Source: JARYLZ01 sp964388275
Lineage (GTDB): Bacteria; Bacteroidota; Ignavibacteria; SZUA-365
NCBI GenBank assembly: GCA_964388275.1
Contig: CAYLZD010000002.1
Coordinates: forward strand, 62,001-126,000
DNA: 64,000 bases
Direction: 5' to 3'
Below the pieces are notes generated by a model. The model was not told the DNA's origin and ran no database searches. It saw nothing but the letters and a program-made list of their open reading frames with translations. Within the stretch, counting starts at the first letter, position 1. Every line of letters begins with the position of its first letter. The translations under genes and the position numbers were made by a program. Shown here in pieces: positions 42,557 through 51,700 of the stretch.

Positions 42557-44893
42557 CTATTTCATAATTTCGACTGCTTTTTTTGCCATCTCGCTGACGG
42601 TTGCCGTTCCGGCGTTGAATTGCCAGACTTCGGCCGCCTTGAAAAGCTTCGCGAACGAGCGTTTCTGCAGCTCCGTCCGCTCCGAGGACTTGAGCAGCAT
42701 ATGCGGATTGTAAAACGGCTCCTGTTTGCCGCCCGACGAACCCGCCGGATACCCCGACTCGACGGCGTGCAACGCGTCTTCCGCGCCGAGCTTCTGAAAC
42801 GGAGAGCTGACAGGATCGTTGCGCAGGAGAAACACGAAGCGCACATCGATGCGTTTGACGTGGCGCGACATGCCGCCGAGCCAGTACGGATCCAGCATGG
42901 CGTGGCTCTTCTTCGCGCAGTCGTAACTGTACGGCGCGCCGCTGTTGAGGCGGCAGGAGTCCGTGATCTTGTGCTTCTCGTTGCGGCAATCCTCCGGCTT
43001 CATGGTCACGTTCTCGCACTTGCAGCGGTCGAACAGCTTTGCCAGCGGCTCATGCGAGGCGACCGTGTTGGTGGGGATGTACAGTTTCCGCTCGGGATTG
43101 TCCGCCGCCGCGATGCCGCCGCCGTGCCGTATGAACACGTAATCCGTGCCGTGCAGGGCGGCATCGGAGTCGTCCTCGAAAATGCGCCAGAAGAGTTCCG
43201 TCTTTTTCGTGCCTGCCGGTCCAATGAGGAGCGCGCCCGCGCCGCGCAGGTCCATCGACATGCAGCGCACAGCATGCACGTCGAACAACCGTTCCGCGAC
43301 GTCGGTGGTCAGTCCGAGAGCTAGGGAACGCAGCGAACCGTAGTGGTCGCAGTTGAACAGCACTCCCGTCTTGGTGTCGGAGTTATAGAAGGCGTGCGGC
43401 TCCCGCCCGGTCACGCCGTCCACGGCGTAGATGATGCCGTGCGGCTCGATGTCGCTTTCAAGCTGCGCGGGATACCAGTTTTCCATCCAGAAATCGTTCA
43501 GATGGCCGATGTTCGTGCGCAGTTGCACGATCATGCCGTTAATATTGGCGTTCCACTCGTGATAGCCGCTCGGCTGCAGATGCGCCTCGGCTTCGGCGAC
43601 CAGGGCGTCGCGGCGTTCGGCCGTCGTTTCCGAGTCGACCGGCGCCTGATGCTTGATCAGGGTTTCCGTGTTCGCCAGACGTATCAGCTTGCGTTTCGGC
43701 GCCGGCTTGAGCCGGGCCAGCGCTTCGGCGATGCGGGCCATTCCCTTTTCGAGATTCTGCATCGAAGTGGCATAGCTGATGCGTATGAACTCGTCGGCGC
43801 CGAAGGCCTCGCCCGCCACCACGGCCACATGCGCGTGGCGGAGGAGATAATACGCCATGCCGTAGCTGTTGCGTATCGGCACTCCGTCGTATTCCATGCC
43901 GTAATACGACGACACGTTCGGGAAGGCGTAAAAAGCGCCGCGCGGCATGGGGCAGGAGACTCCGGGAAGCGCCTGCAGTTTGTACACGACGAAATTCCGC
44001 CGCTTCTCGAATTCCGCCGCCATCTTCGAGATCTCGTACTGCGGGCCCTTGTATGCCTCCAGCGCCGCGCGCTGCGAAACGGAACTCGCGTTCGAGGTCG
44101 CGTGGCTCTGCACCTTGGCCATCGCGGAGATCACTTCCTTCGGGCCGGCGGCCCAGCCGATCCGCCAACCCGTCATTGCGTAGGCTTTTGAGACGCCGTC
44201 AATGGTGATGGAACGTTTCCTGACCTCGGGTCCCAGTGTCGCGAAACGGACGAATTTGAGTCCGTCGTACATGAGCTTGCCGTATATCTCGTCGGCGATG
44301 ACGAATATGTCTTCCTCGACGATCACCTCAGCGAGGGCTTCGAGTTCTTCTCTCGAATACCCGCCCCCGCTTGGATTGCACGGATTGTTGATGAACACCG
44401 CTTTCGTGCGGGGACCTATCGTGTCGCGCAGTTTCTCGGGAGTGAGCCGGAATCCGTCCTCCTCTCGCGTTTTCACGATCACGGGCGCGCCGGCTGCGAG
44501 TTTCACCATCTCGGGATAAGAAACCCAGTAAGGCGCGGGGATTATGACCTCGTCGCCGTCGTTGACCAGCGCCATCATCGCGTTGTATATCGAGTGCTTG
44601 GCGCCGTTGGAGACAATTATCTCGGAAGGATCGTATTCCAGCTCGTTTTCCTCTTTCAGTCGGGCGGCGATCGCCTGCCTCAGGGGAAGTATGCCCTCGT
44701 TGGCGGTGTATTTCGTGAAGTTTTCGTCGATCGCCTTTTTCCCGGCTTCGCTTATGTGGCGAGGTGTGGGAAAATCGGGTTCGCCGACGCTCAGATTGAC
44801 CACGTCGATGCCCTCCTCCCGCATGGCTTTGGCCTTGGCGTCCACCTTGAGCGTGGGGGAAGTGCCTATCAGGTTTATTCTATCTGCGGTCAC
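42557..44893 (-). CDS. Aspartate aminotransferase-like / HprK-PEPCK-like P-loop fusion
   Basis: A 778-residue fusion. The start is a GTG at 44893 with GAGGTG five bases upstream. Residues 1-395 are a class I aminotransferase: VNLSVGEPDFPTP, KYTANEGILPLR, NNPCNPSG, DEIYGKL, and the PLP lysine K236 in DGVSKAYAMTGWRIGW. About 400-778 are a second domain without aminotransferase features. It has a P-loop-like GPAGTKKTEL (558-567), where Lys563 replaces the second Gly of Walker A, and an HprK/PEPCK-like block with a cysteine-rich stretch (FDRCKCENVTMKPEDCRNEKHKITDSC). This arrangement is unfamiliar to me. A possible flow is aspartate to oxaloacetate, then PEP by the adjacent pckA, but the P-loop domain could instead be a regulatory kinase. 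Upstream SPFH gene; downstream pckA. Confidence 0.82.
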   Translation of the reverse strand: MTADRINLIGTSPTLKVDAKAKAMREEGIDVVNLSVGEPDFPTPRHISEAGKKAIDENFTKYTANEGILPLRQAIAARLKEENELEYDPSEIIVSNGAKHSIYNAMMALVNDGDEVIIPAPYWVSYPEMVKLAAGAPVIVKTREEDGFRLTPEKLRDTIGPRTKAVFINNPCNPSGGGYSREELEALAEVIVEEDIFVIADEIYGKLMYDGLKFVRFATLGPEVRKRSITIDGVSKAYAMTGWRIGWAAGPKEVISAMAKVQSHATSNASSVSQRAALEAYKGPQYEISKMAAEFEKRRNFVVYKLQALPGVSCPMPRGAFYAFPNVSSYYGMEYDGVPIRNSYGMAYYLLRHAHVAVVAGEAFGADEFIRISYATSMQNLEKGMARIAEALARLKPAPKRKLIRLANTETLIKHQAPVDSETTAERRDALVAEAEAHLQPSGYHEWNANINGMIVQLRTNIGHLNDFWMENWYPAQLESDIEPHGIIYAVDGVTGREPHAFYNSDTKTGVLFNCDHYGSLRSLALGLTTDVAERLFDVHAVRCMSMDLRGAGALLIGPAGTKKTELFWRIFEDDSDAALHGTDYVFIRHGGGIAAADNPERKLYIPTNTVASHEPLAKLFDRCKCENVTMKPEDCRNEKHKITDSCRLNSGAPYSYDCAKKSHAMLDPYWLGGMSRHVKRIDVRFVFLLRNDPVSSPFQKLGAEDALHAVESGYPAGSSGGKQEPFYNPHMLLKSSERTELQKRSFAKLFKAAEVWQFNAGTATVSEMAKKAVEIMK

Positions 44894-44905
44894 AACTTCA
44901 CCTCA

Positions 44906-44940
44906 TTCATCATTCCGCATTCATCATTCATCATTCATCA
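44906..44940. repeat. Heptanucleotide tandem repeat before the fusion gene
   Basis: Five contiguous 7-base units: TTCATCA, TTCCGCA, then TTCATCA three times, ending on the stop codon of the SPFH gene. It is opposite in orientation to the repeat at 42487-42521 and fills the spacer before the aminotransferase fusion gene. Confidence 0.8.
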
Positions 44941-46329
44941 TTCCGTTCCCCCGAGTTTTTCGCGGAGGTACTTGGCGAGGTCCACGCCGGTGAGGGATTT
45001 GACGACTTCGGGCACCTGCGAGAGCACATCGGCAACCTGGCCCGTGATCTGCTGCGTGCCGAGCTTGCCGTCCGTTCCGCCGATAAGCGTGATCTTGTCT
45101 ATGCGGGACAGAGGTTCGGCCACGTTCTTGGTGAGTTCGGGAAGTATGTCGACTATCATCTGATACATGGCCGCCTGGTTGTATTGCTCGTAGGCGCGGG
45201 CCTTTTCCTTCATCGCCTCGGCCTCGGACGCGCCGAGCAGCTTGATGCGTTCGGCTTCCACCGCGTTATCCTTCGCGCGCGCGGCTGATTTCGCCTCGGC
45301 TTCCTTCGTGACGCGGTAGCTTTCCGCTTCGGCCTCGGCCTGTATCTGAATTTTCCGGGCCTCCGCCGGTTTGATGATGTTGGCCTCGAGTTCTTTTTCC
45401 TTGCGGAGAATTTCTTCCGACTGCACCTTGGCCTGTTCCTGCGTCTCGATGAACTTCACCTTGTATTCCTCGACCTTCACTTCCTGGGCGAGGCGGAAGC
45501 GCTCGAGTTCGTAGGTGACGTCGGCTTTTGCGCGCACCTTGTTGACGTTGATCTGCGAATTGGCTTTCAGCTCCTCGTTTTTCCAGCTTCTGCCCGCGAC
45601 TTCGGCGTCGGCGGCCAGTTTCGCCACGTCGGCTTCCTTTTTCGCCTGCGCCGCGAATATGGACGCATCGCGATCGTATTCCGCTTGCTTGATGATGGCG
45701 TCGCGCTTCGCCGCGGCCACCATCGGTTTGGAGAGCGCGTCGAGATAGCCCTGCGTGTCGCTGATATCCTTGAGGGCGAAAGAAAGCATGGACAGTCCCA
45801 TGCTGGCCAGATCGTGCACCACCGCGTTGTGCACGCGGTGCGCGAATTCGGACCTGTTCTGGTAAAGTTCGCTTACCGTCATGCTGCCGATGGTTTCCCG
45901 GACCTTTCCTTCCAGCACAGTCTGAGCGACTTCGCGGACGGCGTCGGTCCCTCCGGAAAGAAAGTTCTGGGATGCAAGGAAGATCGAGTATTCGCTGCTG
46001 TCGATCTTGACCTGAGCCGAGGATTCGGTGACGATTGCTATGCCGTCCTTGGACAGCACTTCGGGCGTCTTGATGGTGAGACTCACCACCTCGATGGGCA
46101 TCGCGCTCGCCTGTTCGGTGAACGGATTGACGAACATGCCGCCGCCTATGCGGAAGCGATAGCCGATTTCCTGCTTCGTGCCGTCGGGTGTCGTTATTGC
46201 GCCGCCGCGGCCGGAAACGACGAGCACTTCGTTCGGGCCGACCTTGCGGTATTGCCGCGTGATCCAGAATATGAATCCCGCGATCGCCAGCACTGCGACT
46301 ACGATGACAATGAGCACGGTGAGTGACAT
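44938..46329 (-). CDS. SPFH-domain (flotillin-like) membrane protein
   Basis: A 463-residue protein. An N-terminal membrane helix (about 3-25, LTVLIVIVVAVLAIAGFIFW) is followed by the SPFH/band-7 domain (about 28-200, RKVGPNEVLVVSGRGG, VVSLTIKTPEVLSKDGIAIV). A long Ala/Glu/Lys-rich coiled coil follows (about 205-385) and a C-terminal tail ends near LREKLGGTE. The layout is that of bacterial flotillins (FloT/YuaG, YqiK), which organise membrane microdomains. The ATG has GGAGG five bases upstream. Its stop codon is the first codon of a heptamer repeat before the aminotransferase fusion gene. Role here unknown; possibly scaffolding of membrane enzymes. Confidence 0.88.
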   Translation of the reverse strand: MSLTVLIVIVVAVLAIAGFIFWITRQYRKVGPNEVLVVSGRGGAITTPDGTKQEIGYRFRIGGGMFVNPFTEQASAMPIEVVSLTIKTPEVLSKDGIAIVTESSAQVKIDSSEYSIFLASQNFLSGGTDAVREVAQTVLEGKVRETIGSMTVSELYQNRSEFAHRVHNAVVHDLASMGLSMLSFALKDISDTQGYLDALSKPMVAAAKRDAIIKQAEYDRDASIFAAQAKKEADVAKLAADAEVAGRSWKNEELKANSQINVNKVRAKADVTYELERFRLAQEVKVEEYKVKFIETQEQAKVQSEEILRKEKELEANIIKPAEARKIQIQAEAEAESYRVTKEAEAKSAARAKDNAVEAERIKLLGASEAEAMKEKARAYEQYNQAAMYQMIVDILPELTKNVAEPLSRIDKITLIGGTDGKLGTQQITGQVADVLSQVPEVVKSLTGVDLAKYLREKLGGTE

Positions 46330-46566
46330 GAAAGCCTCCAGGGAGTTATCCGGTATGTGACGTTGAAAGTCGGGTGGGATAGGTGCTTGTTTGTTCTGCC
46401 GGGCTCGACGGAACCGCCCCGCAACGCAAAGTTAGCCACAATGCCGTAAAGAAAAAATGATAGCGGAAATCCGCGCGAGTCCTGCCGGTCGGGCTTCACG
46501 AGCGCTTCGACCGAGGCGGGGATTATTGCAGGCGCATCTCCCTGCGGCGGATATATGCGATTTCCT

Positions 46567-47640
46567 TCAGCCCTCGATCTTCACGGGCAGCCGGCGGTTG
46601 CCCCACTTCCCCGGTTCCGCTTCGAAAATTCCATCGCACGATTCGCCGCATGCGCGGCAGCGCCCCCGGGCTTCGAGGGCCCACCCGCTAATCTCGTATT
46701 CGTCGCGACGGATGAGCGGCATTCCGCAGGCGTGGCAACGCGTGACCGCGCCCTCGGGATCCCTGATGTTGCCGGTGTACACATATCGCAAGCCGTTGCG
46801 CAGGCCCGTCTCCCTCGCACGCCGCAGCGTGGAAAGCGGCGTAGGCGGCCGGTCGAGCAGACGCCAGGAGGGATGAAAGGCCGTGAAATGCAACGGCACT
46901 CCGGCGCCCAGTTTTTCCGCGATCCACCTCGTCAATTCGTCCAGCTCCCTGTCGCCGTCGTTCTCGCCCGGTATCAGCAGCGTCGTGATTTCCACCCATG
47001 CATCCGTTTCCCCGCATAAAAAGAGCAACGTGTCCAATACCGTCCGCAGATCTCCTCCGCAGAAACGGCGGTAAAATCCGTCGCTGAAGGCCTTGAGGTC
47101 CACGTTTACGGCGTCCATGCAAGCGAAGAATTCCCTGCGAGCTTCCGGACGTATGTATCCCGCGGTGACTGCGACATTCCGGATGCCTCGCCGGCGGCAG
47201 GCGGCGGCGACATCGACGGCGTATTCCAGAAAAATCACCGGATCGTTGTAAGTGTAGGCGACGCTCCTGCATCCCAGGCGGACGGCGGCTTCGGCAATGG
47301 CTTCCGGCGAAGCTTCAGAGGCGAGAACGTCCGTTTCACGGGATTTCGAGATGTGCCAGTTCTGGCAGAAGCCGCAGGTCAGATTGCAGCCGGCTGTCCC
47401 GAAAGATAGGATCGGTGTTCCGGGCAGAAAATGATTGAGCGGTTTCTTCTCGATGGGATCGACGCAGAACCCGCTGCTCCGGCCCCAGGTGGTCAGAACC
47501 ATGACGCCGCCGGAGTTCATCCGGACGAAACACAGCCCGCGCTGTCCGTCCGCGAGACGGCAGAATCTCGGACAGAGGTCGCATTGAATCCGCCCCTCCT
47601 CCGTTCTGTGCCAGTATCGTGCGGGCGCCGGGGGGATCAT
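46567..47640 (-). CDS. amrS: AmmeMemoRadiSam system radical SAM enzyme AmrS
   Basis: A 357-residue radical SAM protein. The cluster motif is CNLTCGFC (C85, C89, C92). An N-terminal Cys set (C20-x-x-C23-x3-C27 ... C37) and a C-terminal rubredoxin-like set (CHACG ... CRACGESC) are present, as in AmrS. DPIEKKPLNHFLPGTPILSFGTAGC and NVAVTAGYIRPEARREF are typical family blocks. AmrS is found with AmmA and Memo-family proteins, but neither partner is in the window. The reaction it performs is unknown. The 21-base gap to the upstream secreted protein gene suggests one transcript. Identification rests on motif order. Confidence 0.9.
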   Translation of the reverse strand: MIPPAPARYWHRTEEGRIQCDLCPRFCRLADGQRGLCFVRMNSGGVMVLTTWGRSSGFCVDPIEKKPLNHFLPGTPILSFGTAGCNLTCGFCQNWHISKSRETDVLASEASPEAIAEAAVRLGCRSVAYTYNDPVIFLEYAVDVAAACRRRGIRNVAVTAGYIRPEARREFFACMDAVNVDLKAFSDGFYRRFCGGDLRTVLDTLLFLCGETDAWVEITTLLIPGENDGDRELDELTRWIAEKLGAGVPLHFTAFHPSWRLLDRPPTPLSTLRRARETGLRNGLRYVYTGNIRDPEGAVTRCHACGMPLIRRDEYEISGWALEARGRCRACGESCDGIFEAEPGKWGNRRLPVKIEG

Positions 47641-47661
47641 GTCGCTTGCGACTGCGGGCGG

Positions 47662-48522
47662 TTATTTCAGGTATTCGGCCTCGCTGCTTATTTCCAGCGA
47701 ACCTTCGGCCGTGAGCGACATGGACTCGTCCGTGACTATCATATCCAGCGGACCGGACATAGTAATTTTCGCCGGCCTGCATGTGGCGGTCGCTATGATC
47801 AATTCTCCCTTGAGACTGAGCTGCAAGGCCACGGGCGAGGTCTCGAACATGGCTTCGAGCTTCATGTCGAAGACGGCATGCTGCACGCCTGCAACCGGCC
47901 GGAGTTCGCGGAGCGTGATCGTAAACTCTTTGATGTCGCCGTCGGAAGAGGCAGGAAGATTCCGGAAAAACGATGACGCCAGTTCCTCGTCCACCGGCAC
48001 ACTGTCGCCGACGCGCAATTTTTTGCCTTCGAGCATGCGGCCGAAATGCTCGTCCTCCTGCAGTTCATCGTATTCGCCGGTAAGGAATTGGCGTTCTTCA
48101 GAGTAGAGTTGTCCGCCGTCTTCCGCGCGCACTTCCACCGTGCTGTCACCCTGCTCCACCACGTACGGCTTGTCTATGACGGGCTTGAGCGGCGCATCCT
48201 CCGCGCCTTCCTGCACGCGATCGAATTTTTCGTATACGACGCGGAGGGCGGAGGGTCTTCCCTCCTCGACGGCGAGCACTTTCTCGAGCTTGCGCTCCTC
48301 GACGGTCGTGCTTATTTCCATTTCCTGGGATTCTTCACCCATGTCCACGTGCAGTTTGATGGCCATTTTCATGTTTGTGCTCATCCTGCGCTGGTCGCCG
48401 ATTTCGGGCTTCCTGAAGCTGAAAGATGCCTCCTGCGAGCGCAATGCCTGCGGGATCGCGGCCGCGACAATGACGGCGAGGGCTATCACGGACACTTTGA
48501 ATCTTGCTGTTTCGCGTTTCAT
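47662..48522 (-). CDS. Secreted protein of unknown function
   Basis: A 286-residue protein with a signal peptide (about 1-28, ending LRSQEAS). The start at 48522 has AGGAG five bases upstream and excludes a longer open frame that runs under the histidine kinase gene. The mature part is acidic and strand-rich: DQRRMSTNMKMAIKLHVDMG, EISTTVEERKLEKVLAVEEG, VRVGDSVPVDEELASSFF and IKEFTITLRELRPVAGVQHAVF. It looks like a single beta-sandwich/LolA-like fold, with no catalytic residues or Cys cluster. The gene is 21 bases upstream of amrS. No family recognised. Confidence 0.75.
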   Translation of the reverse strand: MKRETARFKVSVIALAVIVAAAIPQALRSQEASFSFRKPEIGDQRRMSTNMKMAIKLHVDMGEESQEMEISTTVEERKLEKVLAVEEGRPSALRVVYEKFDRVQEGAEDAPLKPVIDKPYVVEQGDSTVEVRAEDGGQLYSEERQFLTGEYDELQEDEHFGRMLEGKKLRVGDSVPVDEELASSFFRNLPASSDGDIKEFTITLRELRPVAGVQHAVFDMKLEAMFETSPVALQLSLKGELIIATATCRPAKITMSGPLDMIVTDESMSLTAEGSLEISSEAEYLK

Positions 48523-48729
48523 CCAGGCTCCTGTATTATGTCGGAGGCAATAATGCCAAGAAAAACCGCAACAGGCAAACATGACTGGCTGTATGAAAGC
48601 ATGCATGTTTTCCGGGATCCATGTCTGTGTGGGTCTTTTTATGAAGACGCATAAATTGCGCGTAAACCAAGGTGTCAGGCGGACGCGTTTCGCCGCCGCG
48701 CCGATTCCCCCGAGCAGACATGATTTCGG

Positions 48730-51700
48730 ATGACCATATCCGGAAACATGGCGAAACAGAAAGGAAGCAGAATGAAGATGCACGGCCGGCGCATTCCAGC
48801 GGGATACATCGGGATTTTTCTTCTCGTCACAGGCGTGATCGTCGTCATCGCCGGGGCGGCATATCTGAATCTGCGATCGACCTACATCGGCGAGAAGCGC
48901 GAATTCCTGACTTCTCTCGCCGTCGAGAAGGAAGCGCAGATATCGGGATGGTTTCGCGAGCGGATCAACGATGCGAACTATTTCTTCAACAATCCGCATA
49001 TCGCGGACGACATTGCCGCCGCCCGCTCCGCAGGACCCGACCCGCGCAAGGGCTCCGCGGTAATTCACGACATGACATCCATGTACATGAACGGCCGCTA
49101 CACCGGCATCGGCCTGTACGACACATCGGGCGCGCTGTTGAGCGCCGCCGGAAGCGCCCCCGCGGCGATACGGGGACATGCGCGGGACGAAGCGCGCAGC
49201 GCCGGGCTCGAGGGCCGCATCGGCATGATGGATCTTCATGAAGACGAAGACGGCCGGCCGCAACTGCTGTTCTTCGTTCCCGTCCGCGGGGCTCGTGACG
49301 GCAGCGGCGCCCGGACGGCCACGATAATGCTGCGCGTCGATCCCGCGACGGATCTTTATCCACTCGTGCTCCATTGGCCGATGCCCAATGAAACCGCCGA
49401 ATGCTTGCTCATCCGGAGGGAGGGGGATTCTTTGCTGTATCTCAACACCCTGCGGTTCCGGCCTGCTGCGGCTCTGCGCCTTCGTCTGCCGGTGGCAAAC
49501 GACCGCCTCCCCGCGGCCCGGGCCTTCGACGGTCAGAAGGGCTTCATGGAAGGGACGGACTACCGTGGCGAGAGCGTCTTCGCCGTGGCGGATTTCATGC
49601 CCTTGCCGAGCTGGATGCTGCTGGTCAAGATGGACCGCTCGGAGGCGCTCAGGGAGCTGAACCGCGCGGCGGCGTACATAGCTGTCTCGGCGTTATTCCT
49701 GATTCTGGCGAGCGGAGCGATCATCGCGCTGTTCTTCGGAAGGCAGAGGGCCCGGTATTATAAACTGCTTTACGAAGCGGAGAGGGAAAAGAAAGCCCTG
49801 CACGAACATTTCCATTACCTCGTCCAGAACGCCAATGACTGCATACTGCTGTCGGAAACCGACGGTCGAATCCGGGAGGTGAACGAACGCGCGGCGGCCA
49901 TGTACGGTTTCAGCGCGGATGAACTCAGAACGATGTCGCTGTGCGACATTCGAAGCGCGGAGGCGCGCCGCTTTCTGGCGGCCGACATCGAGCGGATTCT
50001 GAATTCAAACGGGCTTGTTTATGAAACAATGCATACCCGGAGGGACGGCGGCGTCTTTCCTGTGGAGGTCAGCAGCAAGGCAATCAGCATTGGCGGTGAC
50101 AGATTCATAGAGAGCATTATCCGGGACATCAGCGAGCGAAAGGCGGCCGAGCAGCGAATCGCCCGCCTCACCAAGATTTACCGAGTGCTGAGCGAGGTGA
50201 ATCAACTTATCATAAGAACAGACGACCGCCCCAAACTGTTGAACGAGGGCTGCCGCATACTTGTCGAGGATGGAGGATACGCCTTCGCCTGCATCGGCCT
50301 GGCCGAAGACGGGTCGATGATCCCTGTGGGATGTGCATGGAGAGACGGCGCGCAGCATGAAAATTTGATTTGCAGCACCGCGCATGACATGGGACAATGC
50401 TCCGGGATCGGCTGCCTGGCTCACCGGTCGGGAAAAGAGCTGATAATCCGAAATATCGGGACGGATCCCCTCTGCGCGGAGTGGCGCGATGAGGCGTTGC
50501 GGGAGGGATTTACTTCCTGCGCCGCATTTCCGATACTCAGAAGGAATATTTCAGGTGGGTATGTATGCGTCTATTCTTCGGAAACCGGCGTGTTCGACGA
50601 TGATGAAGCGGAGCTTCTCCGCGAACTGGCCGCCGACTTCGCCTACGCTCTCGATTATTTCAGGGTGGATGAACTGCGGCGCGCGGCGCAAGCGGAGACG
50701 GCGCGAGAGAGGGATCTCGCCAGGATGTACCTCGACCTCGCGGGCGTCATGATAGGAAGTCTCGACAGAAACGGCCGCATAGCCATGATGAACAGACGTG
50801 GCTGCGAGATCCTCGGATACGAATCCGAGGATGAACTTGTTGGCAAGAACTGGTTCGAGCACTTCGTGCCGAAGGAGTTGCAGAACGAGATACGCGCCGT
50901 TTTCGATTCGTTCATGCAGGGATACGGCGTTCTGCCCATGTCGTACTACGACAACAGTGTTGTAGCCAGGAACGGAACCCAGCGTATCATCGCATTCCAT
51001 AACGAGGCCATTCGAACGGAAGAAAATGAGATTACGGGTGTCGTTTTCGCGGGCGACGACATCACGGACAGGCGCGCCCTCGAGGAAGCGCTCCGAACCG
51101 AAAAGGAGATTCTCACCGCAGTCATGGAAGCCAGCCCGGCGGGCATTACAGTCGTCTCCCGCAGCGGCGAAGTGACGTACGCGAACAAGCGGGCCGAGGC
51201 CATTCTGCGGCTGTCGCGAAGCGAAATCAAGGGAATGCGATATAACTCTCCGGGGTGGAGGATCACCGGTTTCGACGGCGCCGAGTTTCCCGAAGAGAAC
51301 CTGCCTGTACATCGGGTGCTGAAAGACGGATGCATGCTCTTCGACATCAGACATGCGATCGAGACAAGCGGCGGGGAACGCGTGCTTCTATCTATCAATG
51401 CCGGACCGCTGCGCGATATGAACGGAGAGATAACAGGCGTGATTGCGGTGCTCGAGGACGTGACGCAGGAGACGCTGACGGAGTTGAAAACAAGGATTCT
51501 GCAGGAAGAGCGGGACCGCGCGCTGGCGCGCCTGAAACTGCAGATCGACCGTATGCCGATCGCGCTTATTGTCACCGATCCTGATCTGGTTATAGAAAGC
51601 TGGAATCCGGCGGCGGAACAGATATTCGGCTACTCGAGCAGCGAAGTAATCGGATTTTCCGGATACGATGCGATTATCCCGCCTGAAGACCGCCCCGATG

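Noticed and set aside
48523..49374. Upstream extension of the minus-strand secreted protein
   Set aside because: It runs under the histidine kinase gene; the Shine-Dalgarno at 48522 marks the true start.
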